Shown: positions 1 to 8,665, counted from the stretch's first letter. The stretch: DNA of 12,969 nt from Saccoglossus kowalevskii (GCF_000003605.2 NW_003156233.1:328671-341639); one strand, 5' to 3'. Numbers and translations are program-made. Notes: a model not told the origin generated them from the sequence alone.

Positions 1-289
1 AAACACATTCTGTGCCCAGGAATATAACGGCACACGGCGTTTGAATCAGTCACAGTACCGACCGTTACATCGCGAGTCATCGAATAGTAGCACCGCAAAC
101 CAAGGGTCATTCAATAACCAAACACTCCCTTGCTCCCTTGCTCTGTCCGACTGTGTGCGACCCGAGTCCACGTCGCGAGCTCAGTTTCTATTTACGAAAT
201 ACCAAATATATTGATACTAATGGGCCCGGCAACGTTAAATTATAAGGTGCCACAACGCCATTGAACAATCAATACGTCACTTCCTGAGT

Positions 290-331
290 CCTATTCGTGA
301 GGTCGTATCTGTGAGGTTCTATTCGTGAGGT
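290..331 (+). repeat. 14-bp tandem repeat, three copies
   Basis: Three adjacent units, 290-303, 304-317 and 318-331, each close to TCTATTCGTGAGGT. The second unit has TCTG in place of TTCG. It is a short minisatellite with no evident function. Confidence 0.85.
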
Positions 332-1228
332 ATATAGCGTGCGCATACATCAATTGTGATGCTCTCGATCTTTTACACATTATGATACAATTTGAATAGT
401 TTTTAATGATTACCACGTGTGTGTTTGTAATTATAAATGAAATATTATCTGAATACGACGACGTTCTAATTACTCAGTGCCCAATGGGAAAATGGATCAG
501 TCTCCACAGCATATGTTTCTTACCAGCCTGCGTTACAAGAACCGATGATGGTATTTTTTGCAAACAGCGCCACCTAGTGCATTTAAGATACGATTTGTGT
601 TTTGACAACGTAAATATGTTTATGCACACCAAGGAATGTTGTTTCATTGTGAAATAATAATGAATTTATTCACTTTTTCATAAATCGGCGGATTGGTCAA
701 CAGTGTGTGGGGGCGACGAACCAACCCACAATGCATTGCTCCCTCAAAATTCATTCCTAAAACTACTCAGTATTTCCTCGTTACAACACCTCATTGGTTG
801 AACACATATACACGTATTGTTCCCGATACAACACATTACAGCGGATAAAGACAAATTTGACGAATGTGTACTATAATGTTATAACAAAATGCTACTGTCT
901 ACTGTTTAACAGTAGAAAAACAAAGATGGTTTTACTAATTGGCTCTATGGAAATGTAATATGAGACCTTATAATGAATGGCATGCACCACAGCTGGCAAA
1001 CTCGGTAACTACATGGCGCACTGGACTGGCTTCTGTATGATCGCGGTGATGGGTTGGTTTACTATAAATAAGTGAACACCGTTTTTTTTTAAAAATTAAT
1101 GAGGTTACTTGATGATTGCAAAGTACAGTGCGGTACAACGCCCATGTACATGTACCACCATTTCGCAATTACGTCATCATTTTCCTCGTTATTATAAAAC
1201 ACGAACAGACCATTCACCCAGGATGAAA

Positions 1229-1231
<3 letters not shown>

Positions 1232-1320
<89 letters not shown>
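1232..1320. repeat. (TA)n microsatellite, 89 bp
   Basis: An uninterrupted AT/TA dinucleotide run of about 44 units. It is probably polymorphic in length and prone to cruciform formation or assembly length error. It is about 790 bp upstream of the gene 1 start. Confidence 0.98.
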
Positions 1321-1323
<3 letters not shown>

Positions 1324-1411
1324 TGCCACTCACCCTATGGTGTATTACTAATAATAGATTATTATGTCACACGTACATGAGATCACGCACCCCATCAACC
1401 AGATGTACTAC

Positions 1412-1422
1412 CACGTGAGTCA
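1412..1422. promoter_or_regulatory. Overlapping E-box and AP-1-like site
   Basis: CACGTG (1412-1417) overlaps TGAGTCA (1416-1422), giving CACGTGAGTCA. These are consensus sites for bHLH and AP-1/bZIP factors. At about 690 bp before the gene 1 start it could be an upstream element, but sites this short occur by chance. Confidence 0.25.
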
Positions 1423-1621
1423 GTTATATTCACGAGTGTGAAGACAGCGTTTAGTTGCAGAGGCACGGAACTGATATGTGCACTATGAAAGTACATGTAT
1501 CTATAACCTTGATTTTTTTTAGAAAATACTAAGTTGATCCCTATTTTGCAGACAAAAACATTGTTACATTGGTTTAAATTTCTATATATGAACATTTGTG
1601 TGAATCAATGGGAGTATCAAT

Positions 1622-1654
1622 CGTACGTGAATCGAACGTGAATCGAACCGTACG
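1622..1654. repeat. 11-bp tandem duplication between two CGTACG palindromes
   Basis: ACGTGAATCGA occurs twice in a row (1625-1635 and 1636-1646). The pair is bracketed by CGTACG at 1622-1627 and 1649-1654. The symmetry is clear; the role is unknown. Confidence 0.7.
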
Positions 1655-1903
1655 CTGTCTTCGCACTCGTGCTATATTCATATTATTATAGTCCTTCACA
1701 CTCACTGACATTTGTATGTCGCGTTGGTTGCTTGTTTGTTCTAGTTCTTGTTTCTCTATGATTCACAGTTAAAATCAAACACTATTACGGCCCTATGTAA
1801 TAGTATACTTCAAGTTCAACAAGTACAACCAAACAAGTCGTTAAAATGTCGGCTAAAGAAAGACTTGAACGCAGTGACAACGATGCTGTTATCGTCATCA
1901 CAC

Positions 1904-1909
1904 TATAAA
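1904..1909 (+). promoter_or_regulatory. Candidate TATA box for gene 1
   Basis: TATAAA about 200 bp upstream of the gene 1 ATG. It would place transcription start near 1935 and give a 5' UTR of about 175 bases. A weaker TA-rich alternative (AATATAT) lies near 2006-2012. There is no direct evidence for either. Confidence 0.3.
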
Positions 1910-1963
1910 GACGGTATTTGAAGTATAGGCTTGAAAATAACATCTGTAAAAGCAAATGCTCAA

Positions 1964-1976
1964 AGGTCAAAGGTCA
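1964..1976 (+). promoter_or_regulatory. Perfect DR1 nuclear-receptor response element
   Basis: AGGTCA-A-AGGTCA is an exact direct repeat with one-base spacing, the consensus for HNF4, RXR heterodimers and COUP-TF. It lies 133 bp upstream of the gene 1 start, within promoter or 5' UTR distance. It suggests, but does not show, nuclear-receptor control of gene 1. Confidence 0.45.
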
Positions 1977-2109
1977 AATTGGACACATTCTTGGTGGTGA
2001 AGGATAATATATGCCTAGTGTTTATCAACTGCTACTGTGTGTGACATAAGCGGGCATTCTGGTCCAAAAATCACTGTAGTTCACGAAGTTCACGACGTAT
2101 CCCGGAAGT

Positions 2110-3632
2110 ATGATGTTGTGTACAAACAGCGCGCACTTGGCGCTCGGTAAATTTCTTCTTTTAGCATTGACGGTCATTATTGGTTGCCATGGAAGCAGAA
2201 AAATCTCGATGAGGATGCGGTTTGGTGAACTGAAAGGAAAGAGATACACGGTTCTGGAGAAGAATGTTGATGTATATCTCGGTGTACCTTACGCGGAACC
2301 GCCAGTAGGTGGCTTGAGGTTCGCGCCCCCCAAACCATGGCAACGGAACTGGGATGAAGCGCGTGGCGCAAGAAAATTTGGTAGTAGCTGTTGGCAGAAA
2401 GTTGATTCCAATCTAGACCATCCTGGTACTTCGTGGTGGAGTGTTGGGGAAAATTTGAGTGAAGATTGTTTGTTTTTGAATATTTGGGCGCCTTCTCCCT
2501 TCACCAACAATACTGCAGTGATGGTGTGGATACACGGCGGTAGTTTCAATTGGGGCAGTGCCAGTGTCAAACAATATGACGGGAAAATGTTATCGGCCAG
2601 CCAAGGTGTTGTTGTCGTGACGATAAATTATCGCCTAGGTCCCCTTGGATTTCTAGCTTTGAAAGATTCAGAGATTCGTGGAAATTTCGGACTGATGGAT
2701 CAGGCGATGGCTCTCCAATGGATCCAAGAAAACATTGCAGATTTCGGCGGGGATCCAGAACTGGTGACCATTTTTGGCAGTAGTGCTGGCGGGGCATCTG
2801 TCGGGTACCATCTTCTGTCCAACATGACAAGGAATCTATTTCGTCGTGCGATTGTCGAGAGTGGGTCTCCTACCACACCACCGTTAAAGCCGCGGGATTC
2901 AGAAAGCATTTTAGCCCAGGTGTCTGCCGATAGTTTAGTCCGAGGCGTGGGTTGCTCCGGATTAAGAGACATCGACAACTCGTCGAAACTAATGGAGTGT
3001 CTCCGGGAAATACCCGCCTATAACATTTCTCATGACCAATTTGCTTCACTGAATATATTCGTTGTAATTGATGGGACATTACTCACCAATAGCCCGGAAG
3101 TACAACTAGAAACAGGTGATTTCAAAAACACCGAGATTTTAGCGGGACAATGTCAAAACGAAGGAATGATAGACATGGTCAGACTAGTGCCGGGATATTC
3201 TATCGACACAGAAAGCCTTCTCACATACGACGAATTTGAGATGGGTGTTCGGTACATTACATGGGCAACATCATCGCAGACAAAGGGACTTGCCGAAATG
3301 GCCATTTTTCAGTACACCGACTGGAAAGACAAAACAAACCCGGCTAAGCTGCGGGATGCCGTTAACGATGTGTACGGGGATTATATTTTAAAGTGTCCCA
3401 CCATCGACATCGTCAACGCATATTCTAAGGCTGGGCTTGATACGTACTACTACGACCTTAGACGGCGATCATCGGGAAGTCCGTGGCCTGGATGGATGGG
3501 TGTGGTGCACGGGGACGAAATACAGTACATATTTGGCCACCCTCTAAACACTGAATTTGGACCTTATAGCGATGAAGACGTCGATCTTAGTCTACAAATG
3601 ATGCACTATTGGGCCAACTTTGCCAAGTATGG
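2110..3632 (+). CDS. Gene 1 coding exon 1 (signal peptide and most of the catalytic domain)
   Basis: Codes for residues 1-507 and two bases of codon 508. Translation starts at one of two adjacent ATGs (2110 and 2113); both have A at -3, and the first was chosen because the hydrophobic signal segment follows in frame. The exon holds the oxyanion loop, nucleophile Ser225, Glu351 and His467. It ends at a consensus donor (GG|GTGAGT) directly after the Asn-Phe-Ala-Lys-Tyr-Gly motif, where vertebrate AChE genes also have an intron. Reading past the donor meets a TGA within two codons, which supports splicing. Confidence 0.94.
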
Positions 3633-6600
3633 GTGAGTAAAAAAACGTCAGAGCCTTTTGCTGTCACAATATTTGAACAAACTTGGATTTATGGCCTGAT
3701 TTTTGCAGTTTGCAGTTCAGAGATACTCAATTATTTTTGACACGCAAACATAAATATATTTATACGACTGCCATGTATGACTTCGTGGTCCCGAAACAGT
3801 TTCTGAAAGCTCTCTTCCTGGTAATTTCATTAATCATTTAAACAAACAACACACGTAGCAATACCTCATGTGAGCACTCGTCGGGATGTGTGATAAAACC
3901 ATCCATCTGTATACTAAATAACATAGAGCATAGAAAGAACAAAATAAAAAGCTTTTCTTTACGTCGCCAATTATATGTTTTATGTTTTATATGTTATAAT
4001 TATATGTTATATGTTTTATTGTTCAATGTGTATTCTAATCTTACAGAAACGATATCTGTTGTACACATTAGTGATGTACGCATGTCACTCGGGACCTCCC
4101 CATCTGCGCAGACAACGTCACAATAGATAATACCATATCCAATATACATATATCTTATTTGAGGGGGGGCAAGGGTTATTTTCGTTCAACGTAATTGCAA
4201 TATTTTTTTGTTCGTACAACGTAAATTGAAAAAATAAATTCCGTAATTCTGTAATCACAGGCTTGACGTACAACGTAATCGATCAAATATTTTGTTCGTA
4301 CACAGTAAAAATGTGTATTTTTTCTCGGTACGTACAAGAATTTACATCCAAATAAAAAATCGTAAAGAATAATCCAGGGAAATTACATTATAGAAACTGT
4401 AAAACGACTAGATGACACAATTCACCACAAAATTGAATGTCAAGACGTAAAAGGCCCTCTAACCGAATGAAGAGCATTACGAGGGTAATATGCGCGTGCA
4501 TCTCTACACATGGCGCAGCTATGGCGGGGAATTTGAGTCGGAGAGCTCTTCGGACCATTCAATGTTCTTTTTTTAACACTGTAAACTGTAAAAACGTCTT
4601 TTTTTCCTTGTAAATTGTAAAAAGCCCTTTTTATTTCCCGTAAAACCGTACTAGCTACCCCCCCCCCTTGCCTCCCCTCTTATTTCACGTCACTGTACTT
4701 TATTTCACGGCTTGTGGTTATTTGTTTTACTCAAATATAACATCTAGGTCAAGTCAGGTAAATTTAAAAGGGCTGTGTGACGAAATTGTATGTTATTTTG
4801 TGTCATTGAACCTTAAGCGCAGCCTTGAGGTGTCGTCATCCCTTATGTAATATGTTGTGACCTCTCATGGCTTGCCTTCCTGCCAATTGCAGTGATCAAT
4901 ATCCCTTTAAAAGTTATATTAGAAATAACAGTTTATTTTGTTAACAGTATGCAGCACACGCACTGCTGGCCTCGATTACAGTGATTGCTTTAATTCTGCT
5001 ATTTTTTATTAATACTAGAAATCCGAATCCACTGACCTCGAACATTTGGCCTCGTTATACTAAAGACGAACGGAGATATTTTGTCATAAATGGGGCACTA
5101 GAGGGCGCACCGAATATAGAAGACTATCCGCGAACACCATACTGCGAATTTTGGAATAATTTAGTCCCTCAGCTGGAAATGGGGCCACAGCATTACATAC
5201 CACTGATGACTGTAAACAAAACACAAGGTAGTTATTTTTTTTTATTCACAATTGTCAACAATGTATAACATATGTATAAAACAATAACAATAACAATGTA
5301 TAACATATGTATAAAAAACTCCTGCTTTGTCATGGCGGAAAATACAAACATGTCAGTTTCCTGATAGTAGATAGAAAAGAATTTTATTTTTGTGACGTCG
5401 ATTGGTACACCCAGAAGCACAATATTATGTGTGAAAGTTTACGTCACACCCTAAGACGTTATGCGCGCATGCGAAACGCCGTATCTTCGATTTCCGGCAA
5501 AGTGGTCTATTCAGCAAATGTTTTCATGTTTACGGTATATTTATTAATGTTGTTCTTGGGCGTGGCTAACTAGCAAAAATTTGAAGATTTTAAAAGTACT
5601 ATAAAACAAATGATTATGGTTCATTTTGGGACATCAAAATTGCTTTTTTGTGTACGAGTTACAGTAACCGTTCCTGTTTTTTATGCTGCCCTCAGCGGTA
5701 TTTCTTATATTATACTGCGGGACACTCGCCAGAGTCACACTAGCGTATCGACAAGAGACGGACCAGGATCTAGGGTATCCCGATTTTTTTTTTTTTTTTT
5801 TTATTTAAACAGGCAGTCACAAGGAATAATTCAGCAAAGTTTCAGAAATCTAAAGTTGGTTAGCCGCTTCATAACTCATTTCACATTCTAAAACTTGTTG
5901 AATCCCTGAGTGAATAATATATGTGCACAGAATATATTTGCAGCCAGCATATATATAGCACCGCCATATATTTACATGAATAAGTTGCGCGTTGGCACAA
6001 TAATACTGAATTTGTTTTACAATTAAACAAGATTGTAAGCCTAGGATCGATTCTCAGTGTCAAGATACAAAAATTGTACCATAAACAGCTTTTTTTTGGA
6101 CTACTGCTATTTCAGTGTCGACGCTAGATGGCTCTGTTTATGAACTCCCATTATCCTGTAATTGTTGGTGATACTTTAGTGAGTCCAATAAGTCGTCAAC
6201 GATTATTATAATATCAGAAAAGTAACCATTAAGAGTTTTCACTGAAATTAAATGTGTTCAAGCAGCTAGCAAAACTGTTAATTATCTATATCAAACCATG
6301 GAAACTAGAAGGTCCCGCTACCTTCAATACGTCGATACGACAAGCTCAGTGCTTAGTTTTACGTGCTTCAGGCGCCCTCATACGATCATCAAACATATTC
6401 AAACTTTTGCGTTTTACATATTATTCATTTGTATTTGTAGCAACGACTGCAGTTCCTACGGATGAACGTGAAGTTGAAAGCAAAACCAGCCCAACCATTG
6501 CAACGAGAGCAGCGCCTGTACGATGTCAAGTTTCGAGTTCATCTGCGTCTATGAGCGCCCGCTATCTTACCAATCGACGTGTTGTTGCAAGCTTTGCTGT

Positions 6601-6643
6601 AGGTGCCTTGCTGTTACATTATTTGTTAGTATTTTGGGATTAA
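2110..6643 (+). CDS. Cholinesterase-like serine esterase 1, probably GPI-anchored (three coding exons)
   Basis: Joined from 2110..3632, 5019..5227 and 6441..6643; the phases (2, then 1) match and give an uninterrupted 644-residue alpha/beta-hydrolase of the cholinesterase/carboxylesterase family. A hydrophobic segment at about residues 11-28 is a signal peptide. Catalytic residues by alignment with Torpedo acetylcholinesterase (AChE), from memory, are Ser225 (in GSSAG), Glu351 and His467. Disulfide pairs would be Cys94-Cys120, Cys282-Cys297 and Cys429-Cys550. Sequons include Asn133, Asn238, Asn290, Asn305 and Asn574. The last exon adds a polar linker, Cys606, a Ser-rich patch (609-615) and a hydrophobic tail (626-643), as in GPI-anchored AChE. 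Oddities: the oxyanion loop reads HGGS (142-145), Ser224 replaces the usual Glu, and acyl-pocket positions are Ala312 and Leu314. An extracellular, membrane-tethered esterase is inferred; choline-ester hydrolysis is doubtful. Family assignment is very sure, substrate unknown. Confidence 0.93.
3971..4020. repeat. AT-rich TATATGTTTTA-type repeat tract
   Basis: About 50 bp made of irregular copies of TTATATGTTTTA and TTATATGTTATA. Low-complexity sequence inside intron 1 of gene 1. Confidence 0.7.
4155..4160. repeat. Target-site duplication, left copy
   Basis: TTATTT directly before the left inverted end of the MITE-like element; the same six bases follow the right end at 4680-4685. Confidence 0.75.
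4161..4679. mobile_element. MITE-like non-autonomous DNA transposon, 519 bp
   Basis: The left end GAGGGGGGGCAAGGG (4161-4175) matches the reverse complement of the right end with one mismatch over 15 bp. Identical TTATTT flanks (4155-4160 and 4680-4685) form a 6-bp target duplication. The interior has no coding capacity. The left part has four copies of a 16-bp motif like TTCGTACAACGTAAAT (4181, 4211, 4265, 4295), and the right part has many GTAAA motifs. A 6-bp duplication excludes Tc1/mariner (TA), piggyBac (TTAA) and typical hAT (8 bp). Dada elements make 6-7 bp duplications, but the superfamily is unassigned. It is inserted in intron 1 of gene 1, between splice sites. Confidence 0.82.
4680..4685. 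repeat. Target-site duplication, right copy
   Basis: TTATTT directly after the right inverted end; it pairs with 4155-4160. Confidence 0.75.
5019..5227 (+). CDS. Gene 1 coding exon 2 (C-terminal part of the catalytic domain)
   Basis: Begins after a T-rich tract and AATACTAG acceptor. It restores the frame as Gly508 followed by Asn-Pro-Asn-Pro, the NPN motif that follows this intron in cholinesterases. It encodes residues 508-577 plus one base of codon 578. It includes the WPRY segment, Cys550 in a CEFW motif (partner of Cys429) and the sequon Asn-Lys-Thr near its end. The donor is CAAG|GTAGTT, phase 1. If the intron were retained, translation would add a hydrophobic 13-residue tail and stop at 5268. 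Confidence 0.9.
5257..5316. repeat. 25-bp direct repeat, two copies
   Basis: An identical 25-bp sequence starting AACAATGTATAACATATG is present at 5257-5281 and 5292-5316, with an AACAAT-type spacer. It begins 30 bp after the exon 2 donor, so it probably arose by local duplication in the intron. Confidence 0.9.
5784..5802. repeat. Poly-T run (19 bp)
   Basis: Nineteen T residues in intron 2 of gene 1. On the minus strand it would be an A tail, which could mark an old retroposed insertion, but no element body was recognised beside it. Confidence 0.95.
6116..6171 (+). other. Possible alternative terminal exon of gene 1
   Basis: A good acceptor (CTACTGCTATTTCAG at 6115, with a T8 tract upstream) is followed by an open frame. 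In phase 1 after exon 2 it would read VSTLDGSVYELPLSCNCW and stop at TGA 6169-6171. The tail has two cysteines and no hydrophobic anchor, so it would be a soluble, possibly disulfide-linked form. This is a prediction from splice-site appearance only. Confidence 0.2.
6441..6643 (+). CDS. Gene 1 coding exon 3 (C-terminal tail with GPI-anchor signal)
   Basis: Follows a pyrimidine-rich acceptor (ATTTGTATTTGTAG). Starting with CA, it joins the G left by exon 2 to make Ala578 and stays open to the TAA at 6641-6643. The 66 further residues are a polar Thr/Pro/Glu-rich linker, a single Cys606, Ser-rich residues 609-615 suited to an omega site, a short basic spacer, and a hydrophobic stretch (626-643) ending in Trp-Asp. 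This order is that of a GPI-attachment signal, and a Cys upstream of it in GPI-linked AChE forms the interchain disulfide of a dimer. A single-pass transmembrane anchor is less likely because nothing cytoplasmic follows. Confidence 0.85.
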
Positions 6644-6816
6644 TGACTTTTTTTTAAAGAAGCAAAGTTGTTCACCCCAAACTATTTTAAGTAAAATGAA
6701 ATTCCAATAGATCCATTTCATTTGTGTGAATATGCCACCTTTAATATTTACGGTGCTGGGGTAGATCGAACACGAAGTACATCCATTGTAATAATGTTGG
6801 AACAGGGGTGTCAGCT

Positions 6817-6896
6817 GTTTCTAGAACAGCGTCAATCACAACTTTAAAATCTTATTGGAGGGAGAATAGTAAGTTTCTAAAACAGCGGCAATCACA
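6817..6896. repeat. 24-bp imperfect direct repeat in the gene 1 3' region
   Basis: GTTTCTAGAACAGCGTCAATCACA-type units at 6817-6840 and 6873-6896 differ at two positions. They lie 56 bp apart, start to start, downstream of the gene 1 stop, so they could be in its 3' UTR. Confidence 0.8.
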
Positions 6897-7089
6897 TTAT
6901 TCAACGGATACATAGAATGAGCAACACCAGGCCTTACTCGTATTTGCTTTGTTGTTTTGCAAAACAAGTATTACGCCACCATGAGTTCGGTGTTATCAAC
7001 GTAATGTTAAAGCATGTTCGGTGGCGTGTTAATTTAATTTCTTTGTCATACCCTTTACAGTGCACGAGAATGTTATTATATGCCTTCAG

Positions 7090-7095
7090 AATAAA
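7090..7095 (+). terminator. Candidate polyadenylation signal of gene 1
   Basis: The canonical AATAAA hexamer about 450 bp after the gene 1 stop codon; it is the first one I found in the 3' region. Cleavage would be expected 10-30 bp further on. Confidence 0.5.
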
Positions 7096-8210
7096 ACATT
7101 TTTAAATGAAGTTTTACACACATGCAATTTGATCTTGGCAGAGACATAAGCTATAACATTTTATCGTTTTGGTGTACAATAAGTGGACATAACACTAATA
7201 TAACACCTCTCGTTTGAATTTCATGTCCGTATCTAAAACATTTTTACAGAAAGTCACGTTACTAACGCTGATGGAGGTAAAACATCATATCGCACATCGT
7301 CCTCATCATTATTCCCTTCGATTATGAAGTAAACATATGACAGTGATGGACGTGAGCCTGTGATATCTATGGCCATGCTGCTGCATGTAAAATTATTTGA
7401 TATACCCTTCCCCTCCCTAATACTATACACCGACGTTCTCGGAATGTTCGGATATGTTCGTTAAATGTGTCACAAATATGCATATGGGAAAACATCAAAT
7501 CCCACACAAACTAATAACTAACAACTGATTTCGACTAGAATTGTTTTGCTCTATAATACACACGTGTAAATTTAAAGGTGTGGTTTGTATATACGTATGT
7601 TCGACAACTCTTCAACGCAGGCACGGTTGATCCGACGTAACACAATAGCTATTTGCAGTGCCACGAAGACGATAGTAAAACACTTAAAACCAAGGGGAAA
7701 CTGGGCAACAGTAGCAACAGCGGGAATTTATGAGAATTCTGCCTTCTTCGAACCATTAAAGAGAAATCCGTGCCTTTTACAAATTAAACAGTATTTTATG
7801 ATGTAACGCATCGCATATTAACCTTTGACCTATCCTAGTGCATGGCTAATATCACCCAGTTTTACAATGTAGCATTAAATTATATTACCTTGCAAGCATG
7901 CTTCCCTCTCCATCTCTCTCGCCCGTTCTCACTTATAAGTTCAGACTTTGAGCGAACAAATAAGAAATTGAAATGGCCACGGCGTTTAAATGCTGATCAT
8001 GCAACAATGTGTTCGATATTCCCAACCCGACACTTGTTGAGGCCCCGTCCCTTATGAATAAGTTGTTACTGTATTTATTATTACCTCCTGTAAGCACGCA
8101 ACCTCAAAAGGAAAGGGAATCTTATTATTTGATGAAAACACCGCACATTCACGTTAGTTTTGATCTATTATGCTGGTAAACTACAGTGTATACAGATACT
8201 ACAGAACAAA

Positions 8211-8218
8211 TGACGTCA
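8211..8218. promoter_or_regulatory. Perfect CRE palindrome (TGACGTCA)
   Basis: The full 8-bp CREB/ATF consensus, about 1.5 kb upstream of the gene 2 start. Its link to gene 2 is uncertain at this distance. Confidence 0.25.
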
Positions 8219-8658
8219 CGATATTTGAATATCTGTTGTTGTTTTTTTTCACCTTACTCTTTATGCTCGGAGAATCAGCGAGCAAAAAAAGAATGTGTTA
8301 TTTTCGGGATGAGGCTTCGTGTATGACGGGATTTCATTAATGCGACGGAATGTATTATAAACACGACGGGTTACAGTAATCGGAATAATTCTTTTTAATA
8401 ATTAGAACACTACACACAATAATTACCATAACATTTTCTTTGAAGCAATGAAACAATGGAATTTAGAGTATGATTAAAGAGAGTGAGAAATTTGATTAAA
8501 CTTTGCACATTAATTATCTGATTTGAAAGTCTGATTTGTCATGCAAGCAAACACTTCGATGACATACTGTTGTTCCATGTATACCTTATAGGCGATAATT
8601 GGTAGGGCCCGACATTGAATGGATCTTGCAGTGTGGATATGATGCGGTGTGAGGACCG

Positions 8659-8665
8659 TATAAAA
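8659..8665 (+). promoter_or_regulatory. TATAAAA motif upstream of gene 2
   Basis: The best TATA-like sequence in the region before gene 2. At about 1 kb from the ATG it could serve gene 2 only if there is a spliced or long 5' UTR. Weak evidence. Confidence 0.15.

Larger units (their letters stand above)
1..2109. other. Upstream non-coding region before gene 1
   Basis: No convincing coding region. Short open frames (for example 406-657) have no recognisable motif, and one at 1109-1351 is largely translation of a TA microsatellite. The region holds the repeats and candidate regulatory sites listed separately. Gene 1 5' UTR and promoter should lie in the last few hundred bases; an untranslated first exon further up is possible. 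Confidence 0.7.
3633..5018 (+). other. Intron 1 of gene 1
   Basis: A GTGAGT donor and a T-rich tract ending in CTAG define a 1,386-bp phase-2 intron. It contains an AT-rich repeat tract and a complete MITE-like element, listed separately. The rest shows nothing recognisable. The equivalent intron of gene 2 is only 224 bp. Confidence 0.88.
5228..6440 (+). other. Intron 2 of gene 1
   Basis: A GTAGTT donor and a pyrimidine-rich acceptor ending in TTTGTAG define a 1,213-bp phase-1 intron. It contains a 25-bp direct duplication, a T19 run and a possible alternative terminal exon at 6116-6171. Other open frames in it (for example 5307-5573) show no protein features. Confidence 0.85.

Noticed and set aside
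406-657. 83-codon plus-strand open frame upstream of gene 1
   Set aside because: No signal peptide, domain or family resemblance, AT-rich non-coding appearance, and no splice context linking it to gene 1.
1109-1351. 80-codon open frame with a long Ile-Tyr run
   Set aside because: The run is simply the TA microsatellite read in frame.
2161-3079. Several antisense open frames across gene 1 exon 1
   Set aside because: They are shadows of the strongly conserved esterase coding strand and resemble no protein.
2110-3632. Neuroligin or another non-catalytic cholinesterase-like adhesion protein
   Set aside because: The Ser-Glu-His triad is intact, and the C-terminus lacks the cytoplasmic domain of neuroligins.
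5784-5802. Poly-T run as the tail of a minus-strand SINE or LINE
   Set aside because: No promoter boxes, coding body or target duplication could be recognised next to it.
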